Under the pieces are notes generated by a model. That model was given only the letters and a program-made list of their open reading frames with translations. It made no database searches and had not been told where the DNA came from. A stretch of DNA of 64,000 bases from Marthasterias glacialis. Its lineage: Eukaryota; Echinodermata; Asteroidea; Forcipulatida; Asteriidae. A program made the translations under genes and the position numbers. Where the stretch lies: positions 8,721,629 through 8,785,628 of the forward strand of contig OU452228.1 of the NCBI GenBank assembly GCA_911728455.2, written 5' to 3'. Of the stretch, positions 11,857 to 22,580 are shown piece after piece; positions within the stretch are counted from its first letter, which is position 1; the number at the start of each line of letters is the position of its first letter.

Positions 11857-11947
11857 TCAAGTAGCCATCTTGTTTTTGGTTTTTTTTTTTACATATGCAA
11901 ACCACTGTAACCAAACCGAGGCTGTGTGTTTAAATAGCCAGGCCCTT
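11857..11947 (-). repeat. Family C fragment, reversed
   Basis: Contains TAGCCATCTTG, a T-rich insertion and TGTAACCAAACCGAGGCTG, which is the reverse complement of the family C core. It abuts the family B copy that starts at 11948. Confidence 0.55.
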
Positions 11948-12282
11948 TAAAGCCCCAGCTCAACAATGGTAAACTGACTGTAAATGCTTCCATTCTTTGC
12001 ACAAATCAAGATACTTGTAATAAAAAAAATCTGTGAAAATGTCAGCTCATTTCGTTGTTTCATTTGCGAGAAAACGGTAAAAATGAATTCAGCATTTTTT
12101 GTACGCATTCCTATAGGCAGAGTTTTCGTCTCACTGAGACGAAAACTAATTTTGGATCTTGTTTAATTAATTAAAGTTAGTTCTAATTGTGTGATAACAC
12201 TTCAGGCAGAAATATTTTAAGGACAAACAGTTTTCTACCATCATTATCCCTATACCATGTAAGGTTTCCATTTCTTCTCACT
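11948..12282 (+). repeat. TIR family B, copy with lost right end and an extra 20-mer
   Basis: The left TIR AAAGCCCCAGCTCAACAATG is intact. The palindrome TTTCGTCTCACTGAGACGAA and CAGGCAGAAATATTTTAAGG match 8474-8815. At 12173-12192 it carries a 20-base stretch that is absent from the other copies and identical to 11105-11124. The right TIR is missing after TTCTTCTCACT. Confidence 0.8.
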
Positions 12283-13454
12283 CGAAAAGCACCTGAAATT
12301 TCAAAGGGGAAACATGATCTCTTTCATTTTGTGTCCAGTATGAGAAATAACTTAAGAAAAATATGTAGGCCAATACACTTGCAACATGCAGTAAAGGAGG
12401 GAACGCTCATTAACAATTGTGTGCTTGGGGAAAAACATATCCCATAATAAAAACCAAAACAGGCTACAGTCGTTGCCACGCTTTGGTCGATTCAATGGCA
12501 ATCGCTTAATCAACTCCGTATTGCTCATCATTCATTTACTCCCTTCACAGTTGACTTGTTAACGCTAATTCTTATAATGAAATAGCCCTTTACCAACAAC
12601 GGGCTCTTTTGTAAACAAAGGTAGTTTTCTTTCATCATGGCGATGCTGAGAAGAAGGAAAATGATGCCTTTTGCCATGAAACAGTTTGACTGAGCTAGTA
12701 TCGGTAAGGCCTTCACAAAACTATTGTGTCTATTGTAACCTGGTCACAAAATATAATCGCAATAACAATTTCCGGTAACCGTATAATTGAGAGGCAATTA
12801 TTGTTCCCTTGTGAGTTATTACTTCCAAACTTGAATTATTCTGTTATCCAATGACAATATTAACGAACAGGACGACAATATTTTTGTGTGTGTGTATCTA
12901 TATATTCTAAACCACGATTCTGTTAATTTACTTGAAGGGTTTTTCGAACTATCCTACTTCTTTTCAAGCAGCCCCCAGGGTGGTGGAGAGAGGGTTATGT
13001 TGATATATTATTTCCCCCAAAAATAGGACACATGTTTAAATTCTGGCAACAATTGTGACACAATAAACAGAGACCGAACTTAAAGATGAACAGCTCGTGA
13101 GCACGTCCTTTAAAAAATAACTCGCCCACGTTCTCCGTTTTGCTCTTCAAAATGTATTCGGTGCAACCCTTCTTTTGTGACAAAAGTACGGGCAGCCAAA
13201 CAAAAGCAACAAGTACAAAAGAATTATAATGCAATATACGAATTGCTATTAAATTACTCATATCACTGATAAATCAATTATGCCACCATGTTTGTCTTTA
13301 AAATTGTGTTTTAAAATGTTTCTATTAAAAAAAAGGACATAGTTGTACCAACCCATTTACATGTTGTGTGTTACTCGAAGCCCACATACAAAAAATGGTG
13401 GTCGGTGTATGTTCAACACAATTTTCACAACGAGAAGGAGGGGGGATAACGATA
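12283..13454. other. Intergenic, no gene seen
   Basis: AT-rich unique sequence. Open frames of 60-90 codons are present on both strands but show no motif or composition that supports coding. Confidence 0.45.
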
Positions 13455-13912
13455 GATGCTTCGTCAGGTAGACATCCCTTCTACCCTTCCCTTCTGTTTT
13501 GGGAAACGCTATCTTAGAAGTCATAATGTATGTTTAAGTTGCTTTGACCATGTCTCCCGATTTGTGTCTCTTTTGGGTTTTTGTGCTTCGTTTTTTGTTT
13601 GTTTGTGTCTGTGTGTGTTTTTTGCCGAGGTCGTTGTTGTCGTTGTTGTTGTTGTTGTTTTGGGCCGGAGTGACACCCCCCCCCCCTTTGGTGAAAGTGT
13701 TTTATTCCACTTATGTCTCTCTCCTATAGGCAGCCCAGCTTTCATTATCTATAGTTCCCTGGTTTTCTGTGAGATTGTCTTCTGGTTCCTTGTGTTTTTC
13801 CTGATTGCTTTTTATTTGCCTTTTGTTTTACTCTATTTTATTTTATTTATTTTGCCATGTAATGTTTCTGTCCTCGTTAATTTGCTTTAATTTGTTTAAT
13901 CGGCAATAAAAC
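13455..13912 (+). other. G/T-rich tract ending in AATAAA, possible retroelement tail
   Basis: A 144-codon open frame (13456-13890) encodes a valine run over (GTT)n and then a phenylalanine- and leucine-rich tail. This is what T-rich DNA gives by chance, so I do not call it a gene. The tract ends GGCAATAAAACAAAGTG, with AATAAA at 13905-13910. That would fit the 3' end of an old non-LTR retrotransposon, but no reverse transcriptase or endonuclease remains are visible upstream. Confidence 0.25.
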
Positions 13913-14370
13913 AAAGTGTGGGGGCTTTTCATGCAAGAAAAAGCATTAATTAGCGTTCATTTTGAGCCACAAATTTGCTAATTGACTTCAATGGACTGGC
14001 CACACAGCGAGGGAGTTTTTAAAGGCAATTTTGACGCAGCCAACTGCAGTACATGCGCAATTATTGCATTGTAGCTCAGGAGTAAACAGTGTCTCGTTAT
14101 CCCCAAGAAAAAAATGATGTGAAAATTGAGACGTGAATGTCTTATTTTCTGGGAGCCTGTTTTGAGCTCGGGTCGCCCGTAAATTGCCTCGTGTAAAGTG
14201 ACCCTTGTACCCGTTAGGTGTGCGATTAAATGGCATAAGCGAATTAATGCGCACCGCGTACTTTACACCGGGACACATCTTAGTATTAATAAATGGCCAC
14301 GTCGGGAGGCAATTTACAGGCAGTTCCAGGCAATCTCATACATGTAGCTACGGTGTTCTACAGCTGCTAT
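13913..14370. other. Intergenic, no gene seen
   Basis: Unique sequence leading to the CTCGCGTTACG repeats. Nothing recognisable. Confidence 0.4.
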
Positions 14371-15003
14371 GTCGCATCTCGCATCTCGCGTTACGAATCT
14401 CGCGTTACGAATCTCGCCTTGCGACTCTCGCGTTACGTTTGCAATCTCGCATCGCGCATCTTGCGTTACGGCTCTCGCGTTACGTTTCGCATCTCGCAAT
14501 TCGCAATTTGCGTTACGAATCTCGCGTCTCGCACATTTGGCGTTTTTAGAACACCATCAGCAAACACCCCGACAGAGTAGGCACACGCACGACAAGAAAC
14601 GCACTGTGAGCTTCACCGCGGCGATGCGGAAGCTCACACCATCAATGTAAACAAATTTGAGACAGTGTATCAAATCACCAGTTTACATTTAACGTGAGAT
14701 TGGAGATCAGCGGCGGAGCCAGGATTTTTTCAACGGAGAGGGGGGGGGACCGGGGGAATTACCTTTCAATGGGGGCAGGGTCTATGTTTTTAAATGAATT
14801 ACATGTATCTCTTTCTTTTTTTTTCGTGGGGGCACCTGGCGGGGGGGGGGGGCACTGGGAATTAGTGTGGCTACGCCGCTGTGCGAGATGTGAGATTCAA
14901 AATGTAATACGAGGTGTGAGACGAGATACAGGACGTTAGATGCGTAATACGAGATGCCAGAAACGTAACGCGAGATGCGAGATGCGAGATGGGAGATGGC
15001 AGA
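14371..15003. repeat. Inverted-repeat element with tandem CTCGCGTTACG ends and a nested insertion
   Basis: The left part (14371-14540) is a degenerate tandem of units such as ATCTCGCGTTACGA. The right part (14880-15003) carries the same units reversed (GTAACGCGAGATGCGAGATG). Between them lies a different repeat (family H, 14708-14881). The likely history is an element with repetitive inverted ends that later received a second element. Several overlapping open frames on both strands are repeat artefacts. Confidence 0.7.
14708..14881 (+). repeat. Family H repeat (G-rich centre), nested copy
   Basis: Runs from GGCGGAGCCAGGATTTTTT to GTGGCTACGCCGCT, with GAATTACATGTATCT and a G-run of about 12 inside. 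Related copies are at 42921-43112 and 43434-43573, also with G or C runs and ending CTACACCG(C/T)TGAATG. Confidence 0.7.
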
Positions 15004-15641
15004 TTTGGAAACCGTAAACTGCAACGACGTATTCGCTTTTAATATATTCTTGGTGACAGTAGGACAATGTCAGAAGAAGAAAAAAACATGTCTCCATTTG
15101 ATTTCAAACTGTTCCTTTGTGGGCAGTGCAGTTGGTTACCTTTATGTTGCCTGAACAAATTGCATGGTGGGACAACACCCTTACGTCAAGCAAGCGTCAA
15201 GTTACTTAATGCGCCTTCTTCAAAGTACCTGAAATTTGCATAAGAAACCACAAAATAATGGTTTGCAATCTAGTCAGGCATTTTAGTGCAGTAGTTTTGA
15301 TCACGGCAGTAAAAACAAGAAGTTTTCTACTCCTGGTGCGTAAAACGTGCGCGTGACCTCAGCAATAATCGTGTGTACCCCCTCCCCGCCCCCAATACTC
15401 AATGGGGAACAATTTTTTTTTGCATGTATGGCCTACCGGTTATTTACAATTACACTATTACGTAGGTATAAACAATGGAAGTCACATAATAAACATACAA
15501 ACTATGGACATTACAAATATCCTAATAAACATTTAGGGGGAAAAGTGAAGCATGGTGCCTCTATGCTTTTTCCTGTCACGGACAATTTAAGACTAGGACG
15601 AGACAAGGATCCAAACAAGTTTGGATGGAGACCAGAGTAAT
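15004..15641. other. Intergenic, no gene seen
   Basis: Unique sequence. The 97-codon open frame at 15347-15640 has no recognisable feature. Confidence 0.4.
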
Positions 15642-15753
15642 GAGAGACTTTTGAGACATTAGCGGGCGCCCCAGTAACCGGTCCTTTTCTATTATGAGAG
15701 CGATAGAAAAGGACCGGTCACTGGGGCGCCCGCTAACGTCTCAAAAGTCTCCC
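15642..15753. repeat. TIR family D, minimal hairpin copy (112 bp)
   Basis: Near-perfect inverted repeat. The left arm has GACTTTTGAGACATTAGCGG then GCGCCCCAGTAACCGGTCC, and the right arm repeats this in reverse, with arms of about 51 nt and a loop of about 10 nt. The same termini bound the 505-bp element at 31362-31866. A fragment of the core, AGCGGGCGCCCCA, also occurs at 18301-18313. Confidence 0.9.
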
Positions 15754-15793
15754 ATTCAAGTTAGATCAATACTAAACAACCTGTGTTAGACCC

Positions 15794-15897
15794 ATGCCCG
15801 TATACAAATACACTGATTAAAAGATCAGTGTATTTGTAAACGGGCATTAAACTTCTTATTAATATCATGCTTAATTTGTGAAGTAAATAAGAAGTTT
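15794..15897. repeat. Two adjacent hairpins
   Basis: Hairpin 1: ATGCCCGTATACAAATACAC (from 15794) pairs with 15824-15847 over 24 bp with one mismatch and a 6-nt loop. Hairpin 2: AAACTTCTTATT (15849-15860) pairs with AATAAGAAGTTT (15886-15897). They follow family D directly and may be remnants of another palindromic element. Confidence 0.8.
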
Positions 15898-16487
15898 GTA
15901 AGAAGTAAAGCGGTGAGACCAAAAGTCAGCCTTACTTTTATTTTTATTGTTCTGTCTTTAGTTGTCCCCCTCGATTGGGTTAGCAACCATGCACCACCCC
16001 TTTAACAATCAACCCCCGAGGCATGCGAGTTAAAATTACCATCACTTCGTATGCGTGGCTTATCTTGTTTGGTGGAAGGTATTAACTCCGTCTGGAGTAG
16101 AAGTTAAAAATTGCCCAGTATAAAACCACCAAAAAATCCCATCAGACGGAAGTACATTATATAGGCCTATAGTTGTTCGCGTCAGAGTTCCGTCTATTAT
16201 TAATAATGGCATATCCTGTGTCAACATAATGCCAAGGTTCCTGCTCTTAACTCACTTCATCTTCAGACCGAATTGCATAATAATTGAAATGGTCAGCTTG
16301 TAGCTTTAGAATTTCATCCGTAGAGTCCCTACGTCGCGACGGTTTACCAACAGATCTATTTGGGTTTTCAAATCAATTCGAAATATATCTAAGATCGACA
16401 TTTTAAGTGGTCCACAAATCAAAGATTATAAAACAAACATGCATATAGGTTTTGTTTTTTGTTATGCTCTTTTCTATTGAAGTGTAA
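15898..16487. other. Intergenic, no gene seen
   Basis: Unique sequence. The short inverted stretch AACTCCGTCTGG / CAGACGGAAGT (16086-16153) is too weak to call. Confidence 0.4.
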
Positions 16488-16800
16488 TGCCGCCACGTGA
16501 ATAAAAAAAATCTCACTTATCGTGTACGTACACGACAGTTATCTTGTACGTGCACTTTTGTTATCGTGTACTTACACGATAAATATCGTGTACGTACACG
16601 ATAAGTTTGAACTTATCGTGAACGGACACGATAAGTCAAAACTTAGCGTGTATGTACACGATAATTATCGTGTACGTACATGATAACTTACCGTGTACGT
16701 ACACGATAAGTTGGGAATTATCGTGTACGTACACGATGAGTTGGGACTGTTGGTGTATGCACACGATAAGAGTGAGATTTTTTTTATTCACGTGGCGGCA
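16488..16800. repeat. TIR element filled with tandem TCGTGTACGTACACGA palindromes
   Basis: The outer ends are exact inverted repeats: TGCCGCCACGTGAATAAAAA at the left and its reverse complement at the right, each followed by AATCTCACT and TTATCG. The interior is about ten variants of the self-complementary TATCGTGTACGTACACGATA, separated by a few bases (often AAGTT). The DNA can fold as one long hairpin or as a string of small ones. No coding content. Confidence 0.9.
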
Positions 16801-16822
16801 ATACGCTTTCGTTCTTTTCTCA

Positions 16823-17687
16823 TTTCGCATTCATTCAATTTTGCCGTTTTGTCATTTCGTTCTGTCGTTTCATCATGCCGTTCGGCTATTATACCATTTC
16901 ATTTGCTGTTTTGTCATTCCGTTTTGTTGTTTTTGGCATTAAAATTCTTCCATTCATTACAGCGTGTTGTCATTTGACTGTGAGATTTTATATTTTCGTG
17001 CGTTAGTTTTGTCATTCGGATGATCGTGCGGTCTTGTCATTTTTTATACTTAGGTTTTGTCCTATCATTCGGTGGATTGGCTGTTTGGTTATGCTGATGT
17101 GTCATTCCATGGTTGGGTTTTAATCGATTCTCTTTTTTTCTTTTTCTTTTTTTTGCTGTTTGGTTAAGCCATTTCATGATTCTGCTGAGTGATTCTGTCA
17201 TCAAATTTAACCTTGGCAACATTTGATTAGCTTATTTTACGTTTACATTATATCATTTGATTCTTGCGTTCAACAAAAGCACAGTAAACAATGCGATTGC
17301 CCGTTTTCGTTTCTGGACGTCGCGAGTTCATGATTAGATTCGGTTACATTCTATTCGCTTCTGCGAGTAAACCATTCGCTTCGCTGGATCCCCTCTTCGT
17401 TCGGCCAAATCATCCTGACGTGCGGTGCTTTCATCATTCGGTGCGCGATGTTGGCGGCCAGCTTAACCGGTTTAACCTTTGGCATGGATGTTTAACGTGA
17501 AACTCACTATAATTATTGCTTGATCAAAGGACAACACGCTGCATTGAATGGAAGAATGACCACGTTAAATGCAAAAAAAAAACCACAACCTAATGACAAA
17601 ACAGCAAACGAAATGGTAACACAGCCGAACGGAATGGTGCAACTACAGAACGAAACGACAAAACGGCAAAATTGAATGAATTCGCAA
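16823..17687. repeat. Foldback element with about 160-bp inverted arms
   Basis: The left arm (16823-16974) holds ATTCAATTTTGCCGTTTTGT and GCCGTTCGGCTA. The right arm (17525-17687) holds the reverse complement, ACAAAACGGCAAAATTGAAT and AGCCGAACGG. The centre (16975-17524) is itself rich in TTTTGTCATTCGG motifs. The left arm begins just after the palindrome element ending at 16800. Confidence 0.8.
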
Positions 17688-18949
17688 AGAGCAAAAAAAA
17701 GGGGTGGCCACGAAGGCAGTATTGGCGTTCCATAGGTAAACACCGTGCATTATATTTTGTTTAGCTGTGTAAATTTGGATGCCTTTCAGTACCCGGCTTT
17801 ATAGTGTTTTTGTGTAGTTTTAATATTATACAATTTTTTTACCTATGTAAATTTGAACGCCTTTCAGCCCCGGATGCTTATTTCCAAGAAATTAAACTAT
17901 AGATATTAATAGTAATATTAGTTGTATGGTTGTGGTGCTACACGATGTATGAAGCCTTGTGCATGATTGCATAAATAGGTTAGCATTAGTTGTACATGGT
18001 CAAACATTGAAATAATGTATAGGGGAAGGGAGTTTAACGCGTTAGGGGAGTATGGTTGTGGATTGGGAGTGTGGCTGCATAGGCAAATAGAAACACAAGT
18101 CAGTACACCGCCTGTATACATACCAACTGCGTGTGTCAATTTTGTAAGGATTATTTACACAATTTATTACCGAACACCAAATTTTCGATCTGCCTTCACC
18201 TTTTTTAGTTGGTGAGATCGTTTGGCGTATAAGTTTTTTTTTCCATTCAGTAGGCCCTAATTATCGCGCAAACGATCTTTGGTCTTACCTACCAAACGAC
18301 AGCGGGCGCCCCAATATTGCGTTTCATGTTTCTGAATAGAGTGTCCTAAATCTTGGTTTTGTAGTGTCTTTGGTACAGGGGAGTATGGGCTCTGTGAGAG
18401 AGTGGTCCACAAGAGTGTTAAACTAGTTCGCTAATAATGTAAATTTAATCAATTTTTGTTCTCTCTTTTAAACGAAGCTCTTTGGACAAACCTCGCTTTG
18501 TTTCAGGCTTGTCATGCTCCCTGTATACCCATTGACAATGACAGTACCGGTTTTCAAAACATAGCATCCGACAAGACTGATCTTCCTTTCAGCCTCGCTT
18601 CAGTTACTTTGTCTTGTCTTAAACGGATAGAAATCAAATTGTCTAGATTATGATTGCGGGTTAAATATTGAGTTTCAAACACCTGACAGTACGCACCATG
18701 ACATTTGAAATTGTTAACCTTGCAGGATTGTGCCATATCCGGTTACTTCAGTCGTTGCCAACCCTTAAACCAAACCCTTACCCATTCCCACTCACACTGA
18801 CTTACAAGACTAGTCATAAGTTAGGACTAGTCCTAAATAAGAGACGACAATTCGTTGGGTCTTCAAAAGCTATGTTATTGACAATATTTCAGAACGAGAT
18901 ATTATTTCCGCGGCGGATTGTTTATACTGGTATGAACTTGATAATGAGT
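17688..18949. other. Intergenic with a diverged family C copy
   Basis: Short direct repeats TGTAAATTTG..GCCTTTCAG at 17768 and 17846. A family D core fragment lies at 18301-18313. A diverged family C copy spans 18505-18659 (CATGCTCCCTGTATACC, CAGCCTCGCTTCAGTTAC). No gene seen. Confidence 0.45.
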
Positions 18950-19270
18950 GCTGGGCTTTGTCGTTTCTTTTACCGATCCTCTGTCTTTCTTCAAATTGAT
19001 TTCCCGAGAGACAATCATTAATAGGTTCTGGTGTGATCATCATAAATAGTTGAGCTTCCAGATTGAAAGTTCTCGGGTCTTTTTGTTACCGTTCATGTCT
19101 TTGTCTGTGGTCAAGTTGATTTCCCGAGAGATCGCCGTTTGGTGCTGGTCTGAGTATTATAATCAGCGAGCTTTCAGATTGAAAAGTCATCTTCTTTTTC
19201 TGATGACCAACCCTGTACTCTTGTCTCCGATGTATCTGTCTTCAAATTGGCTTCTCGATAGAGAACTGTT
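18950..19270 (+). repeat. Tandem repeat, about 120-131 bp, 2.5 units
   Basis: The anchor CAAATTGATTTCCCGAGAGA recurs near 18992, 19112 and 19243 with increasing divergence. Other shared blocks are GAGCTTCCAGATTGAAA and GAGCTTTCAGATTGAAA. The plus-strand open frames across it are artefacts. Confidence 0.75.
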
Positions 19271-19442
19271 TCAGCTTATGACATTCCTTATCTTCACACT
19301 GAGAATATAATTATACGCAAAAAATACATTAAATTTCTTGCTGAGTTTGAAGGAAAAGTGTCATATAAAAACCAGCATGAACACATTTCCTTGTTGAAAA
19401 TGTAGTCTGGCTTTCAACCTTTAGAAATACGGTCATTGACAT

Positions 19443-19760
19443 TTAAAGCCCCAGCTCAACGTTGTCAAGAAGAAAAATATATATGTTCACAGATTTACAC
19501 ATACCTTATATATGGTATAAAGATAATGATGGTAGAAAACTTTCCTTGAAATATTTCTACCTAAAGTGATATCTTTTTTAAATAATAAATGACCCACAAT
19601 TAGTGTTTCGCTCAGTGAGACGAAAACTCTGCCCAAATCAATTTTTAACGTTTTCTCGCAAACGAAAGAACGAAAGGAGGTGCCATTTTCACAGGTTGGT
19701 TTTATTAAATATATCTCGATTTGTGCAAAGAATGGAAGCATTTACAGACACTTCACCAAC
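19443..19760 (-). repeat. TIR family B, reversed copy, one end lost
   Basis: Starts AAAGCCCCAGCTCAACG and continues with the family interior reversed: GTAGAAAACTTTCCTTGAAA, then TGAGACGAAAACTCTGCC, then GCAAAGAATGGAAGCATTTA. The far TIR is missing. A short palindrome array follows in its place. Confidence 0.8.
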
Positions 19761-19771
19761 ATATAGTTTTC

Positions 19772-19845
19772 GACATAATTATCTCGTGCGCACGACTTAT
19801 CATCTCGTGCGCAAGACATTTATTATCTCGTGCGCACGACATAAT
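19772..19845. repeat. Three tandem ATCTCGTGCGCACGA palindromes
   Basis: The units CTCGTGCGCACGAC, CTCGTGCGCAAGAC and CTCGTGCGCACGAC are separated by TTATCAT and ATTTATTAT. The architecture resembles the 16.5-kb palindrome element but the core is different. Confidence 0.8.
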
Positions 19846-21064
19846 CGCCGAGGACTTAGCACATTCTGATCTGTATTTGGCGGCGTCATTATGGGTTTAA
19901 CATTTTGAGAATAAGGTCAATTTCTTTAAAGATAAACATAGGTTTTCTTAATATTAACTTACAAATATTGTACAGTAGAATTTAGAACATTTGCCGTTTT
20001 TAGCTGCGTCATCCAGGATCCTTGATGACACTTGACGTTCAAGTACATTTACTGTGAATTTGGAGGGAGATTTTGCCATTGCAATAACGATACAAGCATA
20101 GCCTACATAACGGCCGAGTTGCTACATGGGAAACCTTCCGAACTGTAGAGCTCTTCTCTCGCCGTATAGAAACCCAGAAATTCAACCTTTGTAAGCTAGG
20201 CATCATTGATTGCACTTGAAATTCAAGTGGTCTTAATGTCATTTTTAGGGAGGTTGTGGTTTAATGATGCACGCCTTATTTAACACACTGGACGGTCGAG
20301 TTGGGACGCTCCCCGACCAGGCTTTAAGCCAGGAATTGTTCAATGAATCACCCCGAGAGCGGTGCATTCTCACCGGCATAAAAATACTCTCGGTTACCCG
20401 TTAGTTGTTTGGCTATTTCTTGTGTACATAAACCCCACGACACTTTTAAGGGTCTACCCTTTTTTATTTGTTTGCTTGCCATTGTATCCTACAATACAAT
20501 GGACATTTTAGGCGGGGGTTAATTTTTTCTCCGACCCCACCCCACCCAGCCCCTCTCCACAATGGTATGTTCTGGGTGCATCACTGATGCGGAAAACTGT
20601 ACCTTTACTTTTCTCATTTGGCTTTTTTGTCTCGAGTTATCGAATTTCACGATTGGTACCATTCATGCACCGAGTATAATCACCAACAAATGAAGCTTGC
20701 ATGGAGTTTTTTTACTCCAACGTCTGAGATATCACTGTCACTAGGGACACCAAGTGTGCCCTCAGTGTTCTCTGGCCTGATGCAACTTTCCTAAATGCAT
20801 ATTCAATTGATATTAACGCTTAAAGTTTTGTGTCCGCTACCTTTGGACCTTTCTCTTTTCCGTTTGACTCTGAGCGAGAAAAAGCACGCATTACTTTATT
20901 TTAGTAATTCTCCTTAAATTGTAGGGAGCATGGTTCTTGCCATGAGCCTAATGTTTATCATCTTGGAGGGATTGCTTGTGTAGAACCCCCATACAAAAGT
21001 GACAGACTATTTTGCCCTTTAGGCTTCGGTATGATTACATCAGTTTAGAATGGGTGAATGACCC
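19846..21064. other. Intergenic, no gene seen
   Basis: Unique sequence, with a family C fragment at 20985-21062 (CAGACTATTTTGCCC, GGCTTCGGTATGATTACA). Confidence 0.45.
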
Positions 21065-21300
21065 CACACTCTAAAAAATGAAAATGTTAAATCAACACTC
21101 AAAGGGTTTGGTCAGTGACAACACTTTTTTGAAGTTAGATTCAACTAATACCAGTGTCAAACTTATGTTTCAGAAGCTGAGATTCAACTTTTAGTAGTAT
21201 AAATTCAACTCTTCAATTGATTTAACTCTTTCAAAGCGTTGTAACTGACCGAACTCTATTCATTGTTGATTTAACTGGTTGGTTTTTATCGTGCACTGTG
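21065..21300. repeat. TIR element with TTAAATCAACA ends (about 235 bp)
   Basis: GTTAAATCAACACTCAAAGG plus GTTTGGTCAGTGACAAC (21085-21122) is mirrored by GTTGTAACTGACCGAACTC plus TTGTTGATTTAAC (21238-21274). The centre repeats AGATTCAACT motifs. No coding content. Confidence 0.75.
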
Positions 21301-22334
21301 ATGAAGATTTTTAGGCATACGACCCGACACACCTAGTAAGAATGTCATTCTTCAACTCAATCACAGACATTTCTAAAGATCAAAAGTCATTGATTCCTCA
21401 AACTCAACTTGCCGACCAGACATCTAAATGTGTTTTCCCGCAAAATGGGGGGGGGGGGACATAGTCTTCCAGAATAAGGTTGTAAAAACAATACACAGCG
21501 AAATACGTTCTACACAGACCGTGAAATTAGCATTAGCTTCGGTAACTTGAATTGTCTTCATCCTTGTGTGGACATAAATCAATTTCATCCCTGAAAAAAA
21601 AACATATCACGTTCACCTCGGCAGGTCTGCTGATTTGATCTCCTTGTTGTTCTTGTTTTGTCGACCATGTACCACATGATAAATATTCAACTGGAAAGAA
21701 ATCACTGTATATGACGAGGTTATAGCCCTGGTTTGATCAGTATTCTAGGTTTGCATATGGGCAACCATTACAATGATGCTGGGCACACCGTGTTTTGAAA
21801 TAGGAATCAAATTGCCAGGTGTAGCTTGTCGTATAAGAGAGTTCCGAAAATGAGTTTTGGGGGTTTTTTTTTACTCGCGAGATGGAACACTGTCAAACAC
21901 CACAGGTTGGTGCGTCATTGTTGCATATTAATCCAACTGCTTCTATAAAATGTTTATTTATTTATTTAGATATTTGTTTATTTATTCATTTTTGAAATTT
22001 ATTTATTCATTGGGTAGAGTTGGAGGTTCTTTTTTCCTTGGTGTATACGAATCGTTATAGCACGTTCTTCTCATTTTGTCCTACTGTGCTAAAACGCAAG
22101 ATTTACAATCTGAGGAAATGTGTGTGTGCAGCCTCACCCTTCCCGGTCACTAGGCCGGCCTGGTAAAAAAAAACACAAAACACGGCGCCATCCTAAGTCA
22201 CGTTCCGACACCATCGTCCCCATCAATAACAAAAATAACAATACTGGGTTCATACAGAGCTCACATTACCCTTCCAAGAACTAGATGAGGGCGCTGTATA
22301 CAATCAATTAAACAATAATTGAAATGCACAGCTC
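21301..22334. other. Intergenic, no gene seen
   Basis: A G-run at about 21449-21458 and a (TTTA)n-like tract at 21950-22015. The motif TTTTTTACTCGCGAGATGG (about 21870) recurs diverged at 26350. Otherwise unique. Confidence 0.4.
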
Positions 22335-22580
22335 TAAATAATAATAATAATACGAGACATTTATAATTATAGCGCATAATACAGGAGCCTCTATGCGCAA
22401 CAAACACAGAGCACAAAACAAATAAATACATAAAGTAAAGTTACAAAAATATAGATTCAAACAAATGAGGTTTTAAAAGTCCTTTGAAAATCAGATCAGA
22501 GTCAGCTTGATGAATATGAAGAGCGTTATAAGTCATTCCAAATTGAAGGTGAAGGCTCTTTGAGCAAATAAAATTTAGTA
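22335..22580. repeat. Probable dispersed repeat beginning with (AAT)n
   Basis: AATAATAATAATACGAGACA followed by TTATAATTATAGCGCATAAT and ACAAACACAGAGCAC. This resembles a widespread marine-invertebrate repeat as I remember it. There is no second copy in this window, so the call rests on memory only. Confidence 0.35.

Noticed and set aside
13456..13890. A 144-codon frame with a valine run and many hydrophobic residues, as a membrane protein
   Set aside because: It is produced by (GTT)n and T-rich DNA. No start context, family or splice context supports it.
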